From an uncultured Roseovarius sp. (GTDB lineage Bacteria; Pseudomonadota; Alphaproteobacteria; Rhodobacterales; Rhodobacteraceae), in NCBI GenBank assembly GCA_947499555.1, contig CANMOU010000003.1, positions 508,979 to 572,978 on the forward strand: a DNA stretch of 64,000 nucleotides, read 5' to 3'. Of the stretch, positions 18,167 to 25,910 are shown piece after piece. Both the position numbers and the translations under genes were made by a program. Position 1 is the stretch's first letter. Each line of letters opens with the position of its first letter. The notes beneath the pieces are model-generated. The model had not been told where the DNA came from and did no database searches. It saw nothing but the letters and a program-made list of their open reading frames with translations.

Positions 18167-19834
18167 CTACGTCAACACCGCTTGCATTGCGGCTTGCGCA
18201 CAATGACAAGAAGCACCCACCGGCAGATCGGACCGCGCGGCTGCCAACATCAAACGTTGACGGATCAGTTTGGCTTCTGCCGTGTCTCCGGCACCCCGTC
18301 GCTCTAGGCACGCGTCCAACCCTTTAAGGCTCCAGATATTATCCGGGTGGATACAGGCGCGCGGCAGATTGCCCGCGAGGCCCAGATCTTCCCGGTAGGC
18401 CTTTTCCGCCACATCGATCAAGCCCTGTTCCAGGGCAAGCGCGCCGAGCGCGTGGCGCACGGGTTGCATCCAGCCCCAAGGTTCATCGTAGGGCAGTGCA
18501 TCCTCCAGAGCGATTGCCTCCCGAAAATGGGCGAATGCGACGTCGTAGTTTTCCTTTCGGTACTCGATCTCGCCATCCAGCATCTGCTGCGCCACGGCCA
18601 GCAAGTCGATGCATTGATTGTTGTGCTGGTAACGGCTTTCAGGGACGCGGGCACGGGCGGCCATGAACTCTTCGCGCGCTAGCTCCGCCTCAGCGACGCT
18701 CCCAATCGCGGCATGCGCCACGCCCTTTGCATAGAGCAGGATCGCGGTCGTATAGCTGTAGAGTGTCTGATCTTCGGGCAACGGTTCGGCAATGATGTCG
18801 TGCCAGCGTCCGAAGCGAATCTGCACATGAGTCTTCATCGACAGATTGCTTTCCATATAGTCCGCCATGGGCGGGCTTTCGATGCGCAGCAACTCCTCCG
18901 GCACCTCTCTCAAAATCTCTTCGGCTGCCGCTATTGCCGGTTCGTATTGCCCAAGAAACATCGCGCCATAGATGGCAAAACGATAATTGTGAATCCGATA
19001 GGCGGTATAGAAATTTACGCGACCCTGTTGCTCGGCGACGCGCAAATCGGCTTCTACGCCTTTGAGGTTCCAATACACCACATCCCGGTAAGCCCCGCAT
19101 TGGATATCAATATGCGTGGGCATATGAATAAGATGTCCCGCGTCGGGGACAAGCTCTCGTAGATGGTCGCAGGCAACGAGCGCTTTTTCGGGCGTTGACG
19201 ACATTTCCATGAGATGAATGTAAAGATGCAAGATGCCGGGATGTGCCTGACCCACTGGCGTCTCTATGAAACTCTCCAGCACCCGCTGCGCCTCAAGCGT
19301 GTTGGCACCATCGGCAACGCCGCCGCTGTGAATGTCCCACATTTTCCAGGGTGTCTGGTTCAGGATCGACTCTGCATAAACAGTGGCCACGTCGGCATCG
19401 TCCGGAAATCTCGCAAAGACATCCGCCATCGATGCGGCGAAGGCATCGTTCCATGGTTTCTGATCTTTGACTGGGGTTCGTTGCGGATATCTCGACGGCA
19501 GCGCTTGGATCAAGGCGCGTTCAACATCGGAGACTTTGTCGATGAGGCTGATCGCCGATTGCGTATGACTATAGGCCGTTGCAAGTGTATCTTGCTTCGT
19601 AGTGGCATCCATCATCCACCATTCGTAATTGTAATTTGGGCCGGCGGCAAAAGCGATCCCCCAATGGGCCATCGCGCAGTCTGGATCATGTTCCAGTGCG
19701 TTCTGGAAGCATTCAATGGCCAATTCATGATTGTACGCATAGGTCCAAACCAAGCCCCGATCAAACCATAGCTGAGCCTTGTTCGACGCAGTTGTGACTG
19801 GCCGAGAAAACGGCCCCAAATCAAAGTCTGTCAT
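18167..19834 (-). CDS. large tetratricopeptide-repeat protein
   Basis: 555 residues from ATG 19834 (MTDFDLGPFSRPVTT). The opening block QLWFDRGLVWTYAYNHELAIECFQNALEHDPDCAMAHWGIAFAAGPNYN is a hallmark of a conserved family of about 550-residue TPR proteins of unknown function. Further helical pairs run to the end (FAHFREAIALEDALPYDE; EQGLIDVAEKAYREDLGLAGNLPRACIHPDNIWSLKGLDACLERRG). A conserved HLYIHLMEMS block with nearby His residues (HLIHMPTHI) hints at a metal- or ligand-binding centre, which is an inference. No signal peptide. Confidence 0.85.
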   Translation of the reverse strand: MTDFDLGPFSRPVTTASNKAQLWFDRGLVWTYAYNHELAIECFQNALEHDPDCAMAHWGIAFAAGPNYNYEWWMMDATTKQDTLATAYSHTQSAISLIDKVSDVERALIQALPSRYPQRTPVKDQKPWNDAFAASMADVFARFPDDADVATVYAESILNQTPWKMWDIHSGGVADGANTLEAQRVLESFIETPVGQAHPGILHLYIHLMEMSSTPEKALVACDHLRELVPDAGHLIHMPTHIDIQCGAYRDVVYWNLKGVEADLRVAEQQGRVNFYTAYRIHNYRFAIYGAMFLGQYEPAIAAAEEILREVPEELLRIESPPMADYMESNLSMKTHVQIRFGRWHDIIAEPLPEDQTLYSYTTAILLYAKGVAHAAIGSVAEAELAREEFMAARARVPESRYQHNNQCIDLLAVAQQMLDGEIEYRKENYDVAFAHFREAIALEDALPYDEPWGWMQPVRHALGALALEQGLIDVAEKAYREDLGLAGNLPRACIHPDNIWSLKGLDACLERRGAGDTAEAKLIRQRLMLAAARSDLPVGASCHCAQAAMQAVLT

Positions 19835-20028
19835 GGGCACCCTCACAGAAAAACCGTGAGCAGAATAGGTTAAAGCGCCCCAAAAAAGAAACAGCGGACA
19901 TTGCCATCTCAAAGATAATTGTCTCCTTTGTCCCGCAAAGCCGAGCTAAATCCACCGGACCAAACTTTGGAATAGAGGGTCAACCGCTCGCACGGTTCCC
20001 AAGGTTCAACCGGCCTCAGGAGCCATGC

Positions 20029-20493
20029 CTACAGCACCTTTCGAAACACGATCTTATCATCGCCCTTGTCCCAGAAATCGCGGATCTGCGCCTCTTCCTC
20101 ATATCCCTGCGATACATAGAATCTCCGGGCCGTTGAATAGGCCTGCGCCCCGGACGTTTCCACGATTACCAAGCGCTGCCTCATCAGTCGCAAATGCGCT
20201 TCAACACCCGCGATAAGCACAGAACCACAGCCTTGCCCCTGCAGCTCTGGCAGCACGGCAAGGGCAAGCATGTTCCAGGTGCCCTGGGTAAGCTCTTCCG
20301 GCCTCGTGCAGACGAAGCCCACGGCCACACCCTTGTGGTGGCAACTCAGCCAGAAGGCCGCGCTTTGTCCGGTCAGGTAAGGCGCCATTAGGTCCGGCAG
20401 CAGGTTACTTGGGAAAAGCCCGGTGCCATTGAGCACGGTTTGCAGCGCCGGTATATCGGCGGCAGTGGTTGGCTTCACAAAGGTTTGCCGCAT
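20029..20493 (-). CDS. GNAT N-acetyltransferase, YjhQ-like
   Basis: 154 residues from ATG 20493 with AGGAGAGGA upstream. GNAT motif A is visible (ALAVLPELQGQGCGSVLIAG, with the Q/R-x-x-G-x-G/A acetyl-CoA loop), then motif B (ARRFYVSQGYEEEAQ). It starts 10 bp after the YjhX-like gene on the same strand. In E. coli the gene after yjhX is yjhQ, a GNAT-type protein described as the antitoxin of YjhX (TopAI). The same order here supports that role, but the GNAT family is broad and the assignment rests on context. Confidence 0.85.
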   Translation of the reverse strand: MRQTFVKPTTAADIPALQTVLNGTGLFPSNLLPDLMAPYLTGQSAAFWLSCHHKGVAVGFVCTRPEELTQGTWNMLALAVLPELQGQGCGSVLIAGVEAHLRLMRQRLVIVETSGAQAYSTARRFYVSQGYEEEAQIRDFWDKGDDKIVFRKVL

Positions 20494-20503
20494 GGGTCCT
20501 CTC

Positions 20504-20761
20504 CTATCTGTTATCAAGCTGCGCATTGACCGATCTCAGCCCCAGCCGGGTGATCCGATACGGCGCGCTATGGCGGGATTGGATGAGTTTGCGTTTTCGC
20601 AGACGGTCAAATAGGGGCAGGGTGCAATCAGACAGCACATGTCCGTCGCGGGTGAAACAGATTACGCTGTCGACCTTGCCGTTCTCCTGACGGTCAAAAT
20701 GGATCGCGCCGCCCTGCGCAAGCACATGCAGCACGCGTTGTTCGTGTCTTGAGATATTCAC
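20504..20761 (-). CDS. yjhX: YjhX family toxin (UPF0386; TopAI-like)
   Basis: 85 residues from a GTG at 20761, giving MNISRHEQRVLHVLAQGG, the exact family N-terminus and length; an in-frame upstream extension is not family-like. It continues with the characteristic blocks ICFTRDGHVLSDCTLPLFDRLRKRKLI, PYRITRLGLRSVNAQLDNR. E. coli YjhX inhibits topoisomerase I and is neutralised by YjhQ. The GNAT gene follows after 10 bp, so the two are probably one transcript. No experimental evidence exists for toxicity of alphaproteobacterial members that I know of. Confidence 0.9.
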   Translation of the reverse strand: MNISRHEQRVLHVLAQGGAIHFDRQENGKVDSVICFTRDGHVLSDCTLPLFDRLRKRKLIQSRHSAPYRITRLGLRSVNAQLDNR

Positions 20762-21242
20762 TGGTTTGTCTCGTAGATTCAGGTCAGCCCAAAAGGCACC
20801 CGGCGTCCCGCGCGGGTGTCTTTGAAATGGAATTGGCCCGGGTCGGTTGGGCCTAGCGGCTGACCGCAATCGTAGACATAAACTCTCCGTCGTTCGCGTT
20901 TTGCGATACGTAAGCCGGACCTAGGCTCTTGACGGAGGGGATACAAGGGCATGCCGCGGCGCCTGTCTGTTTGAGATGCATTTGCCGCACCGCACCGACG
21001 TAATACCGACGCAATACCGACGTGATACCGACGTGGCGATTTGGGCCTTTTGGGATCACGCCGAGGTGGAAATTGACTATGGAACGCAGGCCGCTTGGCA
21101 TTTGCGCACTGCACAGGGACATTCCGCCCGGTTTTTCAGCATGTATACAGTTGCATTCCTCTAACCTCTTGATGCGACAAATAAATCTGTTCCCATCCGC
21201 TGCCCGGGCCGCTAGATTGCCACCAGTCACAGAGTACAGAAC
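20762..21242. other. 481-bp intergenic region between yjhX and the DUF3422 gene
   Basis: No gene is supported; minus-strand open frames here are extensions or shadows of neighbours. The region must carry the divergent promoters of the yjhX-GNAT pair and the DUF3422 gene. Its one structural feature is the short tandem repeat at 21001-21033. Confidence 0.5.
21001..21033. repeat. 11-bp tandem repeat, three copies
   Basis: The units TAATACCGACG, CAATACCGACG and TGATACCGACG are adjacent, with a partial CACCGACG copy just before. Only the first two bases vary. Such direct repeats in a divergent promoter region can be regulator half-sites or replication slippage; nothing decides between them. Confidence 0.7.
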
Positions 21243-22523
21243 ATGCCCCCGATCCAAGACCACCCCCTCCGCTACCAGCTCGCCAACGAACTCCACGCGC
21301 GCCCCTTTCCCACCGTCAAGGCCCCCGCCACCGCCGTCTTCCTCGCGGTCAAACGCCTCGACAGCGCCGCCGCACGCGACCGGAATGCGGATCTGGAGCA
21401 TTTGCTGGCGCTCTTGGATCGCTATGGCGCGCCGCATCCGCAGCCGGACGCTTCGCACTATTCTGGCGATCTGGGGCATTACAGCCTGAAATGGGAAAGC
21501 CATACGGAATTCGTGACCTACACCGCTTTCCGCGATGGTGTCAGCGACCGGCCTTTTGATCCTGCGGATTTTGAAGTTTTTCCAACAGATTGGCTCGACA
21601 GTTTGCCGGGGCACAGAGTGACATCGGCGCTGATACGGATCGAGACCTCCAAAGAGGACGCGGCGGTTCGCACCGATGTTGCAGAACATTTCGTATCTGA
21701 AAGCGTCGCCGTCGCACGTGTGCTTGACGACACCGCCATTGTGGCTGGTGATTTTCGCATCGATGCGGCCGGTCACCTGCGCTTTCTGATCAATGCGTCA
21801 GAAGATACCGGCGCGCGCCGGATCGGCCGGATTGTCCAGCGCCTGTGCGAAATCGAAACCTACAAAGCGATGTCCATGCTTGGCCTGGCCCGCGTGCGGG
21901 ATATGGGGCCGGAACTGGGTGCGCTTGACCAGCGCCTGACACAACTCATCAGCCATATGCCCGGCGGTGCCGTGAATGCAGAGGACACGCTGGATGACCT
22001 TCTGGCCATTTCAGCAGAGCTTGAGGGCATGGTCGCGCGGTCTTCCTACCGATTTGGCGCCACCGCCGCCTACGAGCAGATCGTCAAGCAGCGCATCGAT
22101 GTTCTGCGAGAAGAGCGGTTTCTGGGCCGTCAGACCTTTGGCGAGTTCATGATGCGTCGCTACGATCCTGCGATGCGCACGGTCCGGTCCACCAAAGAGC
22201 GGCTGGATGCCATGGCGGACCGCGCGATGCGCGCGGGCGAGCTGTTGCGCACGCGCGTGGATGTTGAGCGCAGTGCACAGAACCAGGATGTGCTCGAAAG
22301 CATGAACCGCCGCGCCGACCTGCAACTGCGCCTGCAGCGCACTGTTGAGGGCCTGAGCGTAGTGGCAATCAGCTACTACGCGGTGTCGCTTGCGGGCTAC
22401 GTGCTTTATCCTCTGGCCGAGCCGACCGGATTAAGCAAAGACATGTTGACCGCGCTGGTCGCATTTCCGATCCTGCTTCTCGTCTGGTGGCTGGTGCGCC
22501 GTATCCGGCGAAAACTGGAGTGA
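21243..22523 (+). CDS. DUF3422 family membrane protein
   Basis: 426 residues. The N-terminal block HPLRYQLANELHARPFPTVKAPATAVFLA is diagnostic of DUF3422, a proteobacterial family of unknown function. Most of the protein is soluble and helical, with a coiled-coil-like stretch at about 285-365 (TVRSTKERLDAMADRAMRAGELLRTRVDVERSAQNQDVLESMNRR). Two membrane helices end it (VVAISYYAVSLAGYVLYPLA; MLTALVAFPILLLVWWLV). The overall look (cytosolic sensor-like head, stalk, hairpin in membrane) recalls CorA-like topology, but no GMN motif is present. It is monocistronic and converges on the next gene. Confidence 0.88.
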   Translation: MPPIQDHPLRYQLANELHARPFPTVKAPATAVFLAVKRLDSAAARDRNADLEHLLALLDRYGAPHPQPDASHYSGDLGHYSLKWESHTEFVTYTAFRDGVSDRPFDPADFEVFPTDWLDSLPGHRVTSALIRIETSKEDAAVRTDVAEHFVSESVAVARVLDDTAIVAGDFRIDAAGHLRFLINASEDTGARRIGRIVQRLCEIETYKAMSMLGLARVRDMGPELGALDQRLTQLISHMPGGAVNAEDTLDDLLAISAELEGMVARSSYRFGATAAYEQIVKQRIDVLREERFLGRQTFGEFMMRRYDPAMRTVRSTKERLDAMADRAMRAGELLRTRVDVERSAQNQDVLESMNRRADLQLRLQRTVEGLSVVAISYYAVSLAGYVLYPLAEPTGLSKDMLTALVAFPILLLVWWLVRRIRRKLE

Positions 22524-22547
22524 AGAAAGGGCCCCGTTGCGGTACGA

Positions 22548-23306
22548 CTACTCTGCCGCAACAATCCCGTATCTCCGAAGCTCTTGTGGCAAAAGAACAT
22601 AGATTTCATCCGGCGGCGTGGTCAAAGCGGGAACCATGACCAGTGGATCAATGCCCATCTCATCAAGAAAAAGCATCACTTCGCCCTGTCCGGCCTGAAT
22701 ATCTTCCACGGCAAAAGAGGCGGGGAGGATCGAGCTTTCACCGAAGTAATGCTGGTGCACGCCCACTTGCGCCTTTTCATCCACCTCCCGTTCCACTCCG
22801 CCCATCAGGATATAGGGGCAGGCGGAATAGCAGTACTCCCCGGCCAGCATACGGGTATTGATGCCGGTTTGCCGAATGTAGCGGCCAAGCTCCAATGCGT
22901 CGCCCACAACCCCGCCGGGGGATTGCAGGATCAGCCACTCTGGGGCAGGCTGGGTGTCTTGCAGAAGCTTGATGATCCGCTCCGCATCGCCTTCGCTGAC
23001 GCCACCTTCAAGGCGATAGGTGGTCCCATCGGATTTCGTAAGCACAAGCCGGTCCGGAAGTTGCCCAGGATCACGGGCAGGGCGCGTTGCGGGGCGGTCT
23101 CGACCGGGGTTGAAAACCCTCCGCTGGTCACCGGGACGCACCGGCTCGGTCAGGCGCGGGGCATCGGGGCCAAAGCCGGGCAGGGCAAACCGCGCTTGCT
23201 GCACATCGCCCAGCACAAGAAACGCGCCAATCGCCAGCTGGAACACCAATACTGCCGTCAGAACACGCGCCACAAGCGGGCCTCTGGGCTTTTGAGGTTT
23301 GCTCAT
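22548..23306 (-). CDS. ClpP-like periplasmic protein
   Basis: 252 residues. One N-terminal hydrophobic helix (residues 11-31) serves as signal or anchor; residues 35-90 are a Pro/Arg-rich linker. The rest is a ClpP/crotonase-type fold: LILQSPGGVVGDALELGRYIR, then YCYSACPYILMGGVEREVDEKAQVGVHQHYF, with a Ser in CYSAC and a His in VGVHQHYF as candidate catalytic residues. This matches the predicted periplasmic ClpP-like family (COG3904-like). Its ATG overlaps the TGA of the upstream coiled-coil membrane gene by 4 bp (ATGA), so the two are translationally coupled and may act together. Confidence 0.78.
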   Translation of the reverse strand: MSKPQKPRGPLVARVLTAVLVFQLAIGAFLVLGDVQQARFALPGFGPDAPRLTEPVRPGDQRRVFNPGRDRPATRPARDPGQLPDRLVLTKSDGTTYRLEGGVSEGDAERIIKLLQDTQPAPEWLILQSPGGVVGDALELGRYIRQTGINTRMLAGEYCYSACPYILMGGVEREVDEKAQVGVHQHYFGESSILPASFAVEDIQAGQGEVMLFLDEMGIDPLVMVPALTTPPDEIYVLLPQELRRYGIVAAE

Positions 23307-24595
23307 GACTTGGTGCCTGTGATGGGACTTATCTTGCCGTCCTTCGGGGCGTCGGGTCTTGGCTGCGCCGTCTTTGGCGCGCTGCCTTCGATCTCTTGCG
23401 AGACAGCAAGAGCGGCGCGCAATTCGGCAATCGTCATCGTATCTTCAATGACCGTGCCGTCGCGCAAATAGCGGATCACGCCTTGGGTGATCGCAAGGAT
23501 CAGGACGAGAACAGCCGGCAAAAGATCAATCGCGATGGCCCCGGCCCAGGAGGGCACGAAGTTGCGCGCATAAAGGATGACCGCGTCGGCAGAGGAAATG
23601 GGCGTGTAGACCACCTCGGGCGCCGGTTCGAGCGCCGCGACGGTCTGGGCGGCGTTTTCAAGCGTCGAGGCACGTTGCCCCAGCACTTCAAGCACCGAGG
23701 TGATCGTGGCGGCCTGATCGCTGCGGCCTTCGGCGGTCCGGCTGTCCAGTTCCGGCAAGACCACGGATGCCGCCAGATCCTGAGCCGCCCGTTCCACAAG
23801 CGGGGCAACGGTCAACTGCCGCATCTGAGTGATGAGGCCCTGCAGACGCACGGCGGCCTCGGAAAACTCAACTGATCGCGCCTCGACAGGGCCGGGCTCA
23901 ACAGTGAGCGCGCGCATCCTGCTGAGGATCGCGTTGCCTTCGGCAAAGGCGGTTTCCACGAGAGGCGTCTGTTGTGCAATCTGCGTCTCCAGCGCGCTCA
24001 GCTCTGATGATTTCTGGCGCAGCACACGAAACACCGCGCCGCGTCCGGCGAGACCGGAAAGATTACCAGTTGCCTCTTGTTCGCTGAGATCCTCAAACGA
24101 TTGCCGCACGCGTGCCACGTCACGTTCCAGCGCCTGACCTGTCAGCGCGATCTCATGCGCGCGTTCCAGGCTTTGCTGATAATCCTGCACGGTTTTTGCC
24201 AGATGCTGCTCGACCGCTGCCGATCCTGCCAAAGCGGCCGCATTGAGCCAGCTCGACATCGCCACAATCGCGAGCGAACCCAGACCCATAGCACCCAACA
24301 ACGCCACCCGCGCGCGTGCCGTGGTCACCGCTGGATAGAGCCTCAGAAGGTAAGACCAGAAGACGAAAATTCCGACAGAGACCGCCACGGAATACGCCAG
24401 CGCCGCAAAGGTCGAAAGCGCACCGGTGTCATCGAGAAGGGATGACACGCCAAGATAGGTGTAGATACCCGAGGCAACCGCCAGCACGCCAAGCGCCGTA
24501 CCAGAGAACGTGTTGAGCCAGTCAACATGGCCTTCGAGTTCCTGCGCATAACGCACGGAGCGCGACGTCGCGCTGTCTTTGGACTTATCGGTCAT
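23303..24595 (-). CDS. coiled-coil membrane protein
   Basis: 430 residues, four likely membrane helices: about 31-50, 60-82, 97-118 near the N-terminus and 342-364 near the C-terminus. Between them is a periplasmic (inferred) helical region of about 220 residues with Gln/Glu/Ala-rich coiled coil (EQHLAKTVQDYQQSLERAHE; VLRQKSSELSALETQIAQQT). No named domain recognised. It is the first gene of a coupled pair with the ClpP-like protein, suggesting a membrane partner or regulator of that protease-like product. Confidence 0.75.
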   Translation of the reverse strand: MTDKSKDSATSRSVRYAQELEGHVDWLNTFSGTALGVLAVASGIYTYLGVSSLLDDTGALSTFAALAYSVAVSVGIFVFWSYLLRLYPAVTTARARVALLGAMGLGSLAIVAMSSWLNAAALAGSAAVEQHLAKTVQDYQQSLERAHEIALTGQALERDVARVRQSFEDLSEQEATGNLSGLAGRGAVFRVLRQKSSELSALETQIAQQTPLVETAFAEGNAILSRMRALTVEPGPVEARSVEFSEAAVRLQGLITQMRQLTVAPLVERAAQDLAASVVLPELDSRTAEGRSDQAATITSVLEVLGQRASTLENAAQTVAALEPAPEVVYTPISSADAVILYARNFVPSWAGAIAIDLLPAVLVLILAITQGVIRYLRDGTVIEDTMTIAELRAALAVSQEIEGSAPKTAQPRPDAPKDGKISPITGTKS

Positions 24596-24728
24596 ACTTC
24601 ACACCTCTCCCGCAGAACGGGGCCTCGTTGGGCCAACTTGCGGAGTATGGAAGCCCTGCGCGAAACATCAAGTCAGGCTCTTGTGATCGGCAGGACTTGC
24701 ACGAAAAATGCGGGAAAGTCTTGTCAAT

Positions 24729-24743
24729 GTTCTTGAAATGTTC
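24729..24743. promoter_or_regulatory. SOS box (LexA site), alphaproteobacterial type
   Basis: GTTCTTGAAATGTTC is an exact GTTC-N7-GTTC, the LexA-binding direct repeat of alphaproteobacteria. It ends 2 bp before the first possible start of mmcB and 14 bp before the second, so LexA bound here would block transcription or early elongation. Confidence 0.85.
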
Positions 24744-24745
24744 GT

Positions 24746-25207
24746 ATGATGCGGCGCATGCAAGACGCAGTTTCTACGATCATCTCGCTTAAGCCCGGTC
24801 AGCTTCTGGCACGGGGTGTCTGCCGTCATTTGCTCAGCTATGATTTTGTGAGCGTGGAAGAATTCACGCCTGAGCGGGGCAAACGCGTGGACGTGATGGC
24901 AATTGGTCCAAAAGGCGAGATCTGGGTCGTGGAATGCAAGTCCAGCCGGGCAGATTTCACGTCTGATGCGAAATGGGACGGGTATCTGGAATGGTGTGAC
25001 CGCTATTTCTGGGCCGTGGATGAGGCGTTTCCCACCGATCTTTTGCCCGAAGGCACGGGGCTCATGATCGCGGATGCCTATGATGCGCAGATCATCCGCA
25101 TGGCGCCCGAGACAAAACTGCCAACCGCACGGCGCACGGCCCTGACCCGGCGATTTGCGCGGCAGGCGGCCCTCAGGTTGCAGAGCGCACGGGACCCAGG
25201 TCTTTAG
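24746..25207 (+). CDS. mmcB: MmcB family DNA repair protein
   Basis: 153 residues from ATG 24746; ATG 24758 (MQDAVSTIISLKPG) is equally possible, and neither has a good ribosome site, so a leaderless or short-leader mRNA is plausible. The PD-(D/E)XK core is visible: KRVDVMAIGPKGEIWVVECKSSRADF (Asp, then Glu-Cys-Lys). The name comes from Caulobacter, where mmcB is LexA-regulated and linked to mitomycin C tolerance. The exact SOS box in front of the gene supports the same regulation here. Confidence 0.88.
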   Translation: MMRRMQDAVSTIISLKPGQLLARGVCRHLLSYDFVSVEEFTPERGKRVDVMAIGPKGEIWVVECKSSRADFTSDAKWDGYLEWCDRYFWAVDEAFPTDLLPEGTGLMIADAYDAQIIRMAPETKLPTARRTALTRRFARQAALRLQSARDPGL

Positions 25208-25213
25208 AGAAAA

Positions 25214-25402
25214 TCAGCCTTTACGCGCCTCGGCGGCGTTGGCGGCGGCAAGGATTTCGTCGGCAATCTCGCGCGCCTCTTCGGGATCGAAATCCATCGG
25301 GATTTCCATTTTTCCCGCCTCGATGAACAGCCGCACCATACCTTGATCGGTAGGCCCGATTTGCAGGTTGGCTTCAATGTCGCGTTCTTCGTTGATGCCC
25401 AT
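25214..25402 (-). CDS. small acidic protein, DUF6324-like
   Basis: 62 residues from ATG 25402 with GGAGGTCACC upstream. It is acidic (MGINEERDIEANLQIGPTDQ, EIPMDFDPEEAREIADEI). From memory it resembles the Rhodobacterales family DUF6324; I cannot verify this. The repeated beta-like segment followed by an Asp/Glu-rich helix suggests a compact alpha/beta protein. It faces mmcB tail to tail with a 6-bp gap. Function unknown. Confidence 0.75.
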   Translation of the reverse strand: MGINEERDIEANLQIGPTDQGMVRLFIEAGKMEIPMDFDPEEAREIADEILAAANAAEARKG

Positions 25403-25519
25403 GGTGACCTCCGAAAGTGCAGACCGGGCTTAGCGTCTCAGCGCGTGCCGTGCAAGTCGCCCGGGCCTGCGCAAAGAGTCTTGCATTCGCGCGGCGGGAA
25501 AGTTACATCGCCGGGCAGT

Positions 25520-25596
25520 GCCGCCTTAGCTCAGTTGGTTAGAGCGCTGGATTGTGGATCCAGAGGTCCCCTGTTCAAGCCAGGGAGGCGGTACCA
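25520..25596 (+). tRNA. tRNA-His (GTG), without G-1
   Basis: The 77-nt cloverleaf is complete with encoded CCA: acceptor GCCGCCT/AGGCGGT, D arm GCTC/GAGC, anticodon stem CTGGA/TCCAG with loop TTGTGGA (anticodon GTG at 25554-25556), and T arm CCCTG TTCAAGC CAGGG. The discriminator is A73, the first pair is G1-U72, and no G-1:C73 pair is available. This is the known unusual tRNA-His type of many alphaproteobacteria. Confidence 0.95.
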
Positions 25597-25598
25597 CC

Positions 25599-25910
25599 TC
25601 ACTCTCCCACCTCAATCGCGATCTCCTGCCGTAACTCGCCGGTCTTGGCGTTAAAGATCAGAATCTTGTTGTCGCCCGTCACCACCGCGTACCAGCCATC
25701 GCCGCGCGTATAGGCCGTGGGCACCGTGCCGTCGGGCAGGGTGATCTCATCAGGTATCTCGGGGCCGAACGCGTCCGAGAACTTGGTGACAAAAAGCGCC
25801 ACGATCACTATGAACCCCACAACCATCACGGCGGTCAGAACCGTCACCAGAAGGCGCAGGTATTTCACCAGCCCGGGGTCGATGGGGTTTGGATCTGGAG
25901 TGTCATTCAT
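25599..25910 (-). CDS. small membrane protein, DUF6476-like
   Basis: 103 residues from ATG 25910 with GGAAGGGG upstream. A polar N-terminus (MNDTPDPNPIDPGLVKYLR) is followed by one membrane helix (LLVTVLTAVMVVGFIVIVALFV) and a periplasmic domain of about 60 residues with beta strands (EITLPDGTVPTAYTRGDGWYAVVTGDNKILIFNAKTG). It resembles, from memory, family DUF6476. The start codon overlaps the divergent rluA-type start codon through the palindrome CATG. The gene begins where tRNA-His sequence ends on the other strand at its 3' side. Confidence 0.75.
   Translation of the reverse strand: MNDTPDPNPIDPGLVKYLRLLVTVLTAVMVVGFIVIVALFVTKFSDAFGPEIPDEITLPDGTVPTAYTRGDGWYAVVTGDNKILIFNAKTGELRQEIAIEVGE

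Noticed and set aside
20853-21776. 307-residue minus-strand open frame
   Set aside because: Lies antisense to the DUF3422 gene and through the promoter region; composition is shadow-like.
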